Shown here piece by piece: positions 34,485 through 42,380 of a stretch of 64,000 nucleotides of DNA. The notes beneath the pieces are model-generated. The model searched no databases. It was not told the origin of the DNA and saw only the letters and a list, made by a program, of their open reading frames with translations. This DNA comes from Magnetospirillum sp. XM-1 (GTDB lineage Bacteria; Pseudomonadota; Alphaproteobacteria; Rhodospirillales; Magnetospirillaceae), in contig NZ_LN997848.1 in NCBI RefSeq assembly GCF_001511835.1, positions 2,570,001 through 2,634,000 on the forward strand, in the 5' to 3' direction. Every line of letters begins with the position of its first letter. Position 1 is the first letter of the stretch. The position numbers and the translations under genes are program-made.

Positions 34485-34963
34485 CGGCCGCTCCCCATGG
34501 CATCGGCATCAATGGCCGCTTCCAGCTCGTCGATCTCACGGCGCAGGTCGCGCATGGCGGCGCGCACGTCGCGGTATTCGTTGGCGGTGATCGAACGGCC
34601 ACCTTCCGAGTGGGCCGCCGTCACCCGCCGGATGGTGGCCACCAGGCGGCCGACCGCCTCGGGCACGTCGAGCGTTTCATCCAGCACATCGCCGAATTCC
34701 GTGGGGCCTTCGCCGCACAACCGTTTCAGGGCATGCAGGTAGGCGGCCAGGAACGGCGCGCGGCCCTTGAATCGGCGGGCGAACTCGGCATCCATCTGCA
34801 CCGCTTGGTGCAGGGTGGGCCGCCCCTCCTTATCGGGATCGGTCCAGGCCCGCACCGCCCCCTCGGATCGGTCCATAAGGCGGGCGCACTCGGGCACACC
34901 CAATCCGACCGCCACTTCCATGGCGGCATCCTCGAAACTTTCCGGCGAGCGCGGCTTGGTCAC
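34481..34963 (-). CDS. possible CII-like phage regulator
   Basis: 160 residues from GTG 34963, with AAGGGGAAAGC upstream. Residues 15-75 contain a helix-turn-helix-like segment (GVPECARLMDRSEGAVRAWT, then RPTLHQAVQMD) as in CII-class phage activators; C-terminal helices follow. It is the second - strand gene after cro, where CII lies in lambda. No experimental-type motif proves it. Confidence 0.5.
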   Translation of the reverse strand: MTKPRSPESFEDAAMEVAVGLGVPECARLMDRSEGAVRAWTDPDKEGRPTLHQAVQMDAEFARRFKGRAPFLAAYLHALKRLCGEGPTEFGDVLDETLDVPEAVGRLVATIRRVTAAHSEGGRSITANEYRDVRAAMRDLRREIDELEAAIDADAMGSGR

Positions 34964-35046
34964 GACGCTTTCCCCTTGTGATTGTAGTCGCTGTCCCGCG
35001 CAACCTCGGCCATCGTCGCGCGACAACTTTCGTAGGGACGCAACCC

Positions 35047-35430
35047 ATGGCTAAGAGCGGGAAAACGATGGAGGAACTGGCGGAAGCCCTGCGGGCCACG
35101 CTCCGCCGCATGCCGGACGGTCCGAACGCGGCCATCATCCGGCGACAGCTTGAGCGGTACGACAGGGCGCTGGAGGAGGGCCGGCGGATCAAGGAGGAGC
35201 CGGCCGACCATCACGCCACCTCCGCGTCGGGGAGAAAGTCGCTGGGCGTAACCTGCCCTCCGGTCTCCCGGTGGATGCGGATCATGGTGGTCCAGTCTGG
35301 ACGATCCAGCCCTCGGACAATGCGGCTTACGGACGCCTCACTCCGCCCGATCAGCGTGGCGAATTGGCGTTGCGACGTATGCGTCTCACGAAGGTATGTG
35401 GCGAGTTTCATGACGCCATATATTACGTGA
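35047..35430 (+). CDS. small + strand ORF between cro and the CII-like gene
   Basis: From ATG 35047 the first ~60 codons (KTMEELAEALRATLRRMPDG, RRQLERYDRALEEG) have strong GC3 bias and look truly protein-coding. The frame then runs on across the cro gene on the other strand, where it no longer looks selected, to a stop at 35430. Either the real gene has lost its stop or it overlaps cro. A competing - strand ORF at 34960-35214 looks less coding. Function unknown. Confidence 0.4.
   Translation: MAKSGKTMEELAEALRATLRRMPDGPNAAIIRRQLERYDRALEEGRRIKEEPADHHATSASGRKSLGVTCPPVSRWMRIMVVQSGRSSPRTMRLTDASLRPISVANWRCDVCVSRRYVASFMTPYIT
35211..35411 (-). CDS. Cro-like XRE repressor
   Basis: 66 residues from ATG 35411 (MKLATYLRETHTSQRQFATL). 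Complete HTH: RQFATLIGRSEASVSRIVRG. Divergent from cI with the operator region between them, and first gene of the - strand early operon, so it fits Cro. No Shine-Dalgarno is visible before the ATG and the candidate promoter ends only a few bases upstream, so the message may be leaderless. Confidence 0.7.
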   Translation of the reverse strand: MKLATYLRETHTSQRQFATLIGRSEASVSRIVRGLDRPDWTTMIRIHRETGGQVTPSDFLPDAEVA

Positions 35431-35516
35431 GGCTCAAATTTGCGCAATAGGAAAGGCGCGGAATATTTACTCTGGTGCGATGGCGTGACCCCGCGCCCTG
35501 TGCAAGGATACCCGGC
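35412..35516. promoter_or_regulatory. cro-cI divergent promoter and operator region
   Basis: AAATTTGCG at 35436-35444 shares its sequence with the three sites right of cI. For cro (-) a -35 TTGCGC and -10 TAATAT with 16 bases between can be read; for cI (+) TTGCGC at 35440 with TATTTA at 35464. The operator motif overlaps both -35 elements, so one bound dimer could affect both promoters. Confidence 0.55.
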
Positions 35517-36284
35517 ATGACCAAGCATTATGTGAAACAGTGGCGCAAGGCGCGGGGGATGACCCAGGAAGATCTGGCCGACGCCATCGACCGGGCCGTT
35601 GCCACCGTGTCCCGAATCGAGGGCGGGCATATCGGCCTCACCCAGGACACTACCGAGGCTATTTCGCGCGCCTTCGGAATCGATCCAGGTGCGCTTTACG
35701 CGCCGCCGCCGGAAGGCACCAGGCCGCTACGCCAGGACGAATTGGGGCAGGTCGGGCGGGTCTCCATCCGCAAGCCGAAGCCGGGGGTGCAGATCATCGA
35801 CCCGGCCGCCGGATCGGGAGCGTTCCTGATGGACGCGTTACGCCGGACCCGCGCAGAGGGCTTGGTGACGGATGGTTTGGTCGGCGAGCAGCGCGACCTC
35901 CCGATCTATGCCGCCGCCCAGGGCGGATCGACCGGAATGACCATCGACTTCGAGCATCCTATGGAGTGGGTGAAGCGCCCCGAGCCGCTGTTCGGTGTGA
36001 AGGGGGGATTCGGCATGTACGTGATTGGAGAGTCCATGGAGCCGGCCTATCGCCAGGGCGACATGATCCTGGTTCATCCCAGCCGCCCGGCTAACCGAGG
36101 CGACGACGTGCTGGTGGTTAAGGCGGACGGCAATGGCAAGCACGACGCCCTGGTGAAGACCTTGATCACCGCCGACTCCGAGCGGGTGAAGCTCAAGCAG
36201 TACAATCCGGCCGAGGAATTCGACATTCCCCGCGCCGAAGTATTCGGTATCTATCTCATCGTCGGGAAATACAACCGACGATGA
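35517..36284 (+). CDS. CI-like phage repressor (XRE HTH plus S24 peptidase)
   Basis: 255 residues from ATG 35517 (AAGGAT upstream). HTH at about 8-55 (KARGMTQEDLADAI, ATVSRIEGGHIGLT), hinge, then a LexA/CI-type S24 domain with catalytic Ser173 in GESMEPAYRQGD and Lys202 in VLVVKADG. A candidate self-cleavage bond Ala98-Gly99 lies in the hinge (DPAAGSG). DNA damage would trigger cleavage and induction of the prophage. Keeps lytic genes on both sides silent. Confidence 0.88.
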   Translation: MTKHYVKQWRKARGMTQEDLADAIDRAVATVSRIEGGHIGLTQDTTEAISRAFGIDPGALYAPPPEGTRPLRQDELGQVGRVSIRKPKPGVQIIDPAAGSGAFLMDALRRTRAEGLVTDGLVGEQRDLPIYAAAQGGSTGMTIDFEHPMEWVKRPEPLFGVKGGFGMYVIGESMEPAYRQGDMILVHPSRPANRGDDVLVVKADGNGKHDALVKTLITADSERVKLKQYNPAEEFDIPRAEVFGIYLIVGKYNRR

Positions 36285-36334
36285 TGCGGCGCGACATGAC
36301 CCCCGAATAAACCAGACGGGCCACGCTTAGACAT

Positions 36335-36390
36335 AAATTTGCGTTATCCGCAAAATTTGAGTGGAACGCAAATTTGCGCGACGGTATATG
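36335..36390 (+). promoter_or_regulatory. right operator array and early promoter
   Basis: Three related sites: AAATTTGCG at 36335-36343, CGCAAAATTTGAG at 36349-36361 and the perfect palindrome CGCAAATTTGCG at 36367-36378. The palindrome lies between a weak -35 (TGGAAC, 36362) and -10 TATATG (36385-36390) of a + strand promoter for the DUF2303-SSB-Xis-Int operon. Presence of the same motif at the cro side makes CI/Cro the likely binders. Confidence 0.6.
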
Positions 36391-36418
36391 TTGGGCATCC
36401 ACAGCGATGGAGGCCCCA

Positions 36419-36718
36419 ATGCCCCGCACCACCACCCCCGGACCCTGGAAAATCACCGAGCCGGACAACGGCATTTACGACAACACCGACGACGAGATCG
36501 CCAACGTCACCGCAATTGGCCCTTACGGCACCATCACGTTGGCCGAGGAAATCGACATTGCCGACGCCCGCCTGATAGCCGCCGCACCTGATTTGCTGGC
36601 CGCTCTGGAGCGCGTTGCCAGGAAGATCGATAAGGCGAGCGGAAGCCCGAAATTTACCGCCGACGAACACGAAAAACTGGCCACCCTCATCGCAAAGGCT
36701 CGCGGGGAGGGTAACTGA
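36419..36718 (+). CDS. conserved small phage protein
   Basis: 99 residues from ATG 36419 (GGAGG upstream). TPGPWKITEPDNG at the start and IADARLIAAAPDLLAALERV in the middle are features of a small protein common in phage early regions; function unknown. First gene of the + strand early operon. Confidence 0.6.
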   Translation: MPRTTTPGPWKITEPDNGIYDNTDDEIANVTAIGPYGTITLAEEIDIADARLIAAAPDLLAALERVARKIDKASGSPKFTADEHEKLATLIAKARGEGN

Positions 36719-36719
36719 T

Positions 36720-36914
36720 ATGGCCCGCCGCAAGCACCCCTTCCACTGGGACACCTACAGCAAGCTGTACGACGCCCTGCAGGCCATCGCCGAAAGCGAT
36801 GACCCGCGCATGTACCGCGACGTGCAGCGCGCGGTGGACGCCGCCCGCGCCCAACTGGCCGAGGCGTGGAACCTCCAGTGCCAGCTTGAGCGGGCCGATG
36901 GGGAGCGCGGCTGA
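36720..36914 (+). CDS. small basic early protein
   Basis: 64 residues from ATG 36720. KHPFHWDTYSKLYDALQAI and a helical Arg/Ala-rich end. Not recognised. Follows the previous stop by one base and overlaps the next start by one base. Confidence 0.5.
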   Translation: MARRKHPFHWDTYSKLYDALQAIAESDDPRMYRDVQRAVDAARAQLAEAWNLQCQLERADGERG

Positions 36915-37231
36915 TGGATACCCGCGCCATCCTCGACCACGCCGACTTTGCCCGCCAGCTTCCGCCCGCCGCGTCCATCATCGCGGCGCGGTGGACCGGG
37001 GTGCTCGCCAAGGAATCCGGCTGGACCACCGATGATCCGAACCCCTTCGACCGCAAGGACGAAGGCCACCTCGCCGCCGCCTTCGCTGAGGGCCGCGACG
37101 GAGGACGCAGCACTACCGTGCTGCCGCGCAACCGCCTGCAGGCGGTCCCCAACGCCCACGACCATGCTCCCCGCTGGCTGCCGCGCAACGGCACCACCCA
37201 TGCGGATCGGAGCGCCCTCGCGGACGCTTAA
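36914..37231 (+). CDS. small unrecognised early protein
   Basis: 105 residues. First ~70 residues appear ordered (HADFARQLPPAASIIAARW), the rest His/Asn/Arg-rich. Not recognised. Overlaps the previous stop by one base (TGATGG). Confidence 0.45.
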   Translation: MDTRAILDHADFARQLPPAASIIAARWTGVLAKESGWTTDDPNPFDRKDEGHLAAAFAEGRDGGRSTTVLPRNRLQAVPNAHDHAPRWLPRNGTTHADRSALADA

Positions 37232-37246
37232 CCACAGGAGAGTGCA

Positions 37247-37633
37247 GTGCCCAACGACACCGATTACCAGCCGGATGCCGGGCCGGAAGAGCCCCGGAGT
37301 TTCAGCACCTTCATTGCCATGCTGGAGGACGGCAAGCTCAACGCCGATCTCTCCGAAGCACTCCGCGACCTCAATGCCGCGATGAATGACCACGTCATCG
37401 CCTTCGGCGGGAAGCCGAAGGGGAAGATGGTCATCAGCATCGATTTCACCTTGGAAAAGGGCGTTTTCGACATCGTGGCCGATTTCAAGGTCGCCGAACC
37501 GAAGGTCAAGCGCGACCGCTCCATCGCGTGGTCGACGCCGGGCAACAACTTCAGCCCCGAAAATCCCCGCCAGATGCAGTTGTTCGGCCGCGTCCGTGAC
37601 GTGACCGGCGACCGCGAAGTGCGGTCTGTCTGA
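37247..37633 (+). CDS. conserved early protein upstream of DUF2303
   Basis: 128 residues from GTG 37247 with AGGAG upstream. KGKMVISIDFTLEKGVFDI and FSPENPRQMQLFGRVRDV mark a small beta-strand protein that commonly precedes DUF2303 genes in phages. Function unknown. Confidence 0.6.
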   Translation: MPNDTDYQPDAGPEEPRSFSTFIAMLEDGKLNADLSEALRDLNAAMNDHVIAFGGKPKGKMVISIDFTLEKGVFDIVADFKVAEPKVKRDRSIAWSTPGNNFSPENPRQMQLFGRVRDVTGDREVRSV

Positions 37634-37655
37634 CCCCAACCACAAGGAATCGCAC

Positions 37656-38594
37656 ATGAATCAGGATATCGCCGTGGTCACCACCGACCCCGCGTCCATC
37701 GCGCGGATCGTCCACGACCACATCAAGCCCGAGATCGTCACCATCAAGGGGCAGGACGGCCAGGTCGAAACCCAGGTTCTGGTGCTGCCGAAGGGCCTGC
37801 AGGCCCACAGCACCAAGCCGTTCCTCGACGAGTTCCGCACCTCCCCCGAGCGCCGCCAGGGAACCGCCACTCTGCGCGACCTGCAAAGCCTCATCGGCCA
37901 CGTCAACCGCTTCAAGGATGCGGATTCGGTCCTGTATGCCATGAACGACATGGAGCGCCCCAGCCTGCAGGGCGTGCTGGACTATCACCGGCAGGGCGCG
38001 GAAGGGCAGCCCCGCTTCGGCAAGCACCGGGCGGTCTATAACTTCCCCCTCTCCAACGAATGGCGGGCCTGGAAGGACAAGAACTGCACGGCCATGAGCC
38101 AGCAGGAATTCGCCGAGTTCCTGGAGGACCGGATCACCGACGTCATCGCCCCGCCCGACATGGTCGGTGCGCCGCTGGACCGCGACGACCCCATGGTCCA
38201 CCTCGCCTCCATGCTTGGCGGGTCGTTCGCCAGCCCGACGAAGCTGATGGAACTCTCGCGTGGACTCTCGGTGCGCGCCAACGAGCAGGTCCGCCAGGCC
38301 ACCAATCTTTCCTCGGGCGAGGTCTCGCTGCAGTTCACCAGCGAGCACCAGGACGAGGCCGGACAGCCGTTGAAGGTTCCCAACCTCTTCCTGATCGCCA
38401 TCCCCGTGTTCCTTTCGGGCGCGCTCTACCGGGTGGCCGTGCGGCTCCGCTACCGGCTCCGGGCCGGGGCGATTTCGTGGTTCTACGAACTGCACCGCAC
38501 CGACCTCGTCTTCGACCACGCCTTCACCGAGGCGTGTAACAAGGCGCGGGAGGAGACGGACCTCCCCCTGTTCGTCGGCAGCCCCGAGCAGTGA
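37656..38594 (+). CDS. DUF2303 family protein (YfdQ-like)
   Basis: 312 residues recognised as DUF2303: LPKGLQAHSTKPFLDEFRTS, AVYNFPLSNEWRAWK and the C-terminal FLIAIPVFLSGALYRVAVRL. Widespread in temperate phages and next to ssb or recombination genes; precise role unknown. Start ATG 37656, AAGG upstream. Confidence 0.8.
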   Translation: MNQDIAVVTTDPASIARIVHDHIKPEIVTIKGQDGQVETQVLVLPKGLQAHSTKPFLDEFRTSPERRQGTATLRDLQSLIGHVNRFKDADSVLYAMNDMERPSLQGVLDYHRQGAEGQPRFGKHRAVYNFPLSNEWRAWKDKNCTAMSQQEFAEFLEDRITDVIAPPDMVGAPLDRDDPMVHLASMLGGSFASPTKLMELSRGLSVRANEQVRQATNLSSGEVSLQFTSEHQDEAGQPLKVPNLFLIAIPVFLSGALYRVAVRLRYRLRAGAISWFYELHRTDLVFDHAFTEACNKAREETDLPLFVGSPEQ

Positions 38595-38645
38595 CGACAT
38601 GCCGGGCCGCCACGCGGCGGCCCGGTACTTCCCAAGGAGGGCACG

Positions 38646-38756
38646 ATGCGTCGCCGCAACCCGCTCCGCCTGCTGACCCCGTTCGGATGGACCGTGCTGG
38701 CCTGGGCCAGCGGAATGGCCATCACCGCCGCCACCCTGATAGCGAGCCTGCCATGA
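38646..38756 (+). CDS. 36-residue single-TM protein
   Basis: ATG 38646 follows AAGGAGGG and the stop TGA overlaps the next start (ATGA). The product has a basic N-terminus (RRRNPLRLL) and one hydrophobic helix (WTVLAWASGMAITAATLIAS). Coupling and a near-perfect ribosome site support that it is real. Function unknown. Confidence 0.55.
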   Translation: MRRRNPLRLLTPFGWTVLAWASGMAITAATLIASLP

Positions 38757-39331
38757 CTTCACATCCCTGGATTCAGACCGCCCAGGGCCGCGCGTTCCCG
38801 CTGTTGGGGGCCACGGCCTCCGACGTGGACTGGCTCGACGTGGCCGAGTCCCTGGCCAAGATTTGCCGGTTCAACGGCCACACGACCCACTTCTACAGCG
38901 TGGCCCAGCATTGCGTGCTGGTGGCCGACATGCTGGAGCCGGACCTGCGCCTGCACGGCCTGCTCCATGATGCCCACGAGGCGTATATCGGCGACCACAC
39001 CACGCCCTTGAAGAGCGCGCTCAAGACCCTGGGCGCGGGCGATGCCATGGACGCGCTGGAGATGGCGGTGGATACCGCCATCCACGCCGCCGCCGGCCTC
39101 GAATACCCGCAGCCCACCTACATCCGCGCCCAGGTCAAGCTGGCCGACCTCACCGCCCTGTCCACCGAGCGGCGCGACCTGCTGCGCACCGGCCCCGAGT
39201 GGGGCGGGCAGTTGCCCGCGCCCCTTCCGACCACCATCAAGCCATGGCCCTGGACCAAGGCGATGGAGGCATGGCTTGACCGCCTCGGCCGCTGGTGCCC
39301 GAACGCCAACCGGAGGAGCGCGTGTCCATGA
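38753..39331 (+). CDS. HD-domain phosphohydrolase (YfbR-like 5'-nucleotidase)
   Basis: 192 residues from ATG 38753. HD metal site: His in GHTTHFYSVAQHCVLVADM, HD in LLHDAHEAYIGD, and a later Asp in KLADLTALSTE. Resembles YfbR/phage HD nucleotidases that act on deoxynucleoside monophosphates, so it may adjust nucleotide pools during replication. 4-base overlaps at both ends. Confidence 0.75.
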   Translation: MTSHPWIQTAQGRAFPLLGATASDVDWLDVAESLAKICRFNGHTTHFYSVAQHCVLVADMLEPDLRLHGLLHDAHEAYIGDHTTPLKSALKTLGAGDAMDALEMAVDTAIHAAAGLEYPQPTYIRAQVKLADLTALSTERRDLLRTGPEWGGQLPAPLPTTIKPWPWTKAMEAWLDRLGRWCPNANRRSACP

Positions 39332-39591
39332 AGAAGCGTAACCACGCAGAATTGGACCGCGATCTGCTGAACGGTCCCCTTACCGAACGCGAAGCCATGA
39401 TTGCCGATGCCGCAACGCGCCTTGCGTTTGATCGCGCTGGCGACTGGCTTTCCGACAAGCAGGCGAAGGCCGAAGCATATCCGGGCGCGAATTTCGCGCA
39501 CATGAAGGGCATGGCCGCCGCCTACCAGAATGCGGCCCAGGAAATCTATGGCTGGGCCATCCAGCATCAGCCCGAAGAGCGGAGCGCATAA
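39328..39591 (+). CDS. small unrecognised early protein
   Basis: 87 residues from ATG 39328. NGPLTEREAMIADAATRLAF then DWLSDKQAKAEAYPG; helical, soluble. Overlaps the HD gene stop and precedes ssb by 3 bases. Confidence 0.5.
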   Translation: MKKRNHAELDRDLLNGPLTEREAMIADAATRLAFDRAGDWLSDKQAKAEAYPGANFAHMKGMAAAYQNAAQEIYGWAIQHQPEERSA

Positions 39592-39594
39592 GCC

Positions 39595-40125
39595 ATGGCC
39601 GGAAGCGTGAACAAGGTGATCCTGGTCGGCAACCTCGGGCGCGACCCCGAGGTCCGCACCAGCCAGGACGGCAGCAAGATCGTGAACCTCTCGCTGGCGA
39701 CCTCGGAGACCTGGAAGGACCGGGCCTCGGGCGAGCGCCGCGAAAAGACCGAATGGCACCGGGTGGTGATCTTCAATCCCCACCACGCCGAAGTGGCAGA
39801 GCGGTTCTTGCGCAAGGGCAGCAGCGTCTACGTCGAGGGCGCGCTGCAGACCCGCAAGTGGACCGACCAGCAGGGTGTCGAACGCTACTCGACCGAGGTG
39901 GTGCTGGGCCGCTTCAAGGGCGAGTTGACCCTGCTCGGATCGGCGGGCGGTGGCCAGCCGCCGAGCGAGGACGATTACGGCCGCACCAGCACCCGCACCG
40001 GCTACGGCAATGGTGGCGGCGGCGGCACCGGCAGCGGCTGGAATCCGCCGGACCTCGACGACGAGATCCCGTTCGCCACCGCCGACGATCACCTCGACCG
40101 GCTGATCAACGCCAAGGGGAGATAG
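39595..40125 (+). CDS. ssb: single-stranded DNA-binding protein
   Basis: 176 residues. OB fold at 1-115 ([49 protein letters not shown]), then a Gly-rich linker. The protein-partner motif DDEIPF is present but is followed by 18 more residues instead of ending the chain, which is unusual. Protects ssDNA in phage replication. Confidence 0.92.
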   Translation: MAGSVNKVILVGNLGRDPEVRTSQDGSKIVNLSLATSETWKDRASGERREKTEWHRVVIFNPHHAEVAERFLRKGSSVYVEGALQTRKWTDQQGVERYSTEVVLGRFKGELTLLGSAGGGQPPSEDDYGRTSTRTGYGNGGGGGTGSGWNPPDLDDEIPFATADDHLDRLINAKGR

Positions 40126-40128
40126 GCC

Positions 40129-40455
40129 ATGCTCGCCGCCGCGTCAGACACCCCGTCAAACGCTTCTCCCGCTCCCCGGAACCAGCCGCAACTGCAGCAC
40201 TGCCGGGAATGCGGCCACCCGTTCTATGCCGCCCGCAAGGACCAGGAATTCTGCCGGCCGAAATGCCGCCAGGACTGGCACAAGCGCCGGTACGAGCGCG
40301 GGGCCGCCCTCTACGACTTCGCCATGGAATGGCGCGGCAAGCGCCTCAAGGGCGGCTTCACCAGGCTGTGCCAGATGATCGACGAATGGCTCCGCGACGA
40401 GCGCGAGCGCAAGGTCCGCAACAAGGCCATGCGGAACGGAGGGAAGCATGACTGA
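40129..40455 (+). CDS. small zinc-finger phage protein
   Basis: 108 residues. CRECGHPFYA and FCRPKCRQDWHKRRYERG give a CxxC...CxxxC zinc site of a type seen in many phage early proteins; C-terminal helices are strongly basic. May bind DNA or RNA. Overlaps xis by 8 bases. Confidence 0.65.
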   Translation: MLAAASDTPSNASPAPRNQPQLQHCRECGHPFYAARKDQEFCRPKCRQDWHKRRYERGAALYDFAMEWRGKRLKGGFTRLCQMIDEWLRDERERKVRNKAMRNGGKHD

Positions 40456-40678
40456 CCCTCGGCTGATACCGCTCTCATCATGGGCGGAACGCGAGTACGG
40501 CGAGGCCCGCCCCCACGCCAACACCTTGTATTCCTGGGTGCGCGATGGAAAAATCTTTCCGCCGCCCGAGAAGCACGGCCGAACCTACTTCGTCAGGGCG
40601 GACGCGGTGTACAGCCCGTGTGGGCGACCCACGCCATCCCTGGTCGAGAGGATCAATGCCGCCCGGAAGGCGTCGTAG
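40448..40678 (+). CDS. xis: excisionase (Xis-like)
   Basis: 76 residues. HTH segment RPHANTLYSWVRDGKIFPPPEKHGRTYFVRADAVY has the lambda-Xis pattern in outline (W-V-R-x-G-K-I-F-P-P-P). Directs integrase toward excision. Its stop is one base before the integrase start. Confidence 0.75.
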   Translation: MTDPRLIPLSSWAEREYGEARPHANTLYSWVRDGKIFPPPEKHGRTYFVRADAVYSPCGRPTPSLVERINAARKAS

Positions 40679-40679
40679 C

Positions 40680-41777
40680 ATGGCCCGGCGCGATTGGCCC
40701 GCCAACGTGAAGTGTCGGCGGGGCGGTTATTATTCATGGGTGGACCCGACCACCGGCAAGGAATACGGCATCGGGCGGGACAAGCGCGCAGCCTTCGCCC
40801 AGGCCGTCCAGGCCAATCTCCACGTCCTCGGCCTGCGCGAGAAGCGCAGCTTGATCGACCGCATTACCGGGGCCGGCGACACCACCTTCACCAAGTTGGC
40901 CGATCTGGTGCGCGCCGATATCGACAAGCGGCTGGAGCGCAAGAAGATCGCCAAGTCCTCGGCCGATTCCTTCCGCCAGCGCCTCCGCACAATTGAGGGG
41001 CAATGGTCGGACAAGAAGGTCGAGCACATCACCACCAAGGATGTCGCCGATTTCATCCGCAGCTATGAGGATGCCGGCAAGGAACGGATGGCCCAGGCCA
41101 TGCGCTCGTTCCTGCTGTCGGTGTTCAACGAAGCCATCGCCGCTGGCTGGATCAGCACCAACCCCGTCGCCGTGACCAAGGCGGTCACGGTCGAGGTGGA
41201 ACGCTCGCGCCTGACCCTCGAAGACTTCCTCAAGATCCACGCCTATGCCCTGGAGCACATGCCGGCTCGGGTGGCGCGCTCGATGGAGTTGGCGCTGATC
41301 AGCGGCCAGCGGCGCGAGGACTTGCGTGGACTGGGGCCGCGCGATGTCCATGACGGCCGGCTGTGGGTCATCCAGGGCAAGGGCGGGAATCGGGTGTCCA
41401 TACCGCTCGACATCCGCCTGCAGGCGGTGAATTGGTCTCTGTCCGATGTGATTGGCCGCTGCCGCGACAACGTGCTCTCGCGGTACTTCCTTCACCACAG
41501 CGCCATAGCAGGCAGGGCCAAGCCGGGCGACCCGATCCGGGTCCAGACGATCTCGGGGGAATTCGCCGAGGCCCGCGATAAGGCCGGGGTCACCGGCTCC
41601 GATGGCAAGACCCCGCCGACCTTCCATGAGATCCGATCACTGGCCGCCAGGCTGTGGACGGACGAGCGCGGTGAAGCTTTCGCTAAGGCGCTCCTCGGCC
41701 ATAAGTCTGCCGAGATGGCCGCCCTTTACCGCGACAAACGTGGAGATGACTGGATCAGCGTTCCGACACAGCAATAA
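40680..41777 (+). CDS. int: lambda-type tyrosine integrase
   Basis: 365 residues from ATG 40680. N-terminal arm-binding domain like lambda Int (RRGGYYSWVDPTTGKEYGIG), core-binding domain (about 75-175), catalytic domain with R211, H316, R319, H341 and nucleophile Y350. Complete and apparently functional. Recombines at the 3' end of hupV. Homologous to the remnant at 4498-5372. Confidence 0.92.
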   Translation: MARRDWPANVKCRRGGYYSWVDPTTGKEYGIGRDKRAAFAQAVQANLHVLGLREKRSLIDRITGAGDTTFTKLADLVRADIDKRLERKKIAKSSADSFRQRLRTIEGQWSDKKVEHITTKDVADFIRSYEDAGKERMAQAMRSFLLSVFNEAIAAGWISTNPVAVTKAVTVEVERSRLTLEDFLKIHAYALEHMPARVARSMELALISGQRREDLRGLGPRDVHDGRLWVIQGKGGNRVSIPLDIRLQAVNWSLSDVIGRCRDNVLSRYFLHHSAIAGRAKPGDPIRVQTISGEFAEARDKAGVTGSDGKTPPTFHEIRSLAARLWTDERGEAFAKALLGHKSAEMAALYRDKRGDDWISVPTQQ

Positions 41778-41788
41778 GAACGAAGGGC

Positions 41789-42370
41789 CTATGATCCGTT
41801 ATTAAGTATTTCTTGAATTATAAGTCCGTAGTTTTGCTGGAAAAGCCTTGGAACATATTGTTGCGGAATACGGAGTTGCAGGGCAATTGAGTAGTCATCG
41901 ATCTTCCCGCTTTTTCTTAATTCCATAAAATTAATGCGCTTGTCTTCTGGACACAGGCAGGCTAGTGCCATCCAAAATGCCTTTATTTCAGACCTCCACT
42001 GAGGAGATCGGGTTGGAGTTTCTGCTCCAGACATTTCACTGAGTAGCGTATCAAATTCGTGGCCGCCGAAAGTAGATTCGGCATGTGCGTCAAATAAATG
42101 CATTAGCTCTTTGATGTAAACGATTCTTTGCCAGCATCTATTCATGCCCCTAGCAAGAACTATCACATCGCAGCCGCATTGGCGGGCAATGTTGCTTTCG
42201 TTATTCCCAAAAGATATGAACATCCCTCGACAAAGAGATGGATCAGAGTCGGTGCATACAACTCTGATCTTCTCTTTTCCGGTGAGCCGAAGAACCTCGG
42301 ATTTTATGAAGTTTCTAGGGATGTGGAGGCTTTGCTTTTGGCAAATTTCATAAAGGTCGCGATACGGCAT
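41789..42370 (-). CDS. ImmA/IrrE-like protein with altered HExxH (cargo)
   Basis: 193 residues from ATG 42370. The segment RIVYIKELMHLFDAHAE resembles the zinc-peptidase helix of ImmA/IrrE proteins but reads K87-E-L-M-H91, so the first His of HExxH is Lys. C-terminal part may be a second small helical domain. Visibly AT-rich and rare-codon rich compared with the phage. It lies between int and attR, opposite in direction, the typical place of lysogenic cargo. Second gene after the small ORF at 42381. Confidence 0.6.
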   Translation of the reverse strand: MPYRDLYEICQKQSLHIPRNFIKSEVLRLTGKEKIRVVCTDSDPSLCRGMFISFGNNESNIARQCGCDVIVLARGMNRCWQRIVYIKELMHLFDAHAESTFGGHEFDTLLSEMSGAETPTRSPQWRSEIKAFWMALACLCPEDKRINFMELRKSGKIDDYSIALQLRIPQQYVPRLFQQNYGLIIQEILNNGS

Positions 42371-42380
42371 GATCAGAGAT

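Noticed and set aside
34960..35214. - strand ORF between cro and the CII-like gene
   Set aside because: Start overlaps the cro stop, but codon bias is poor and the opposite frame looks far more coding. Left open.
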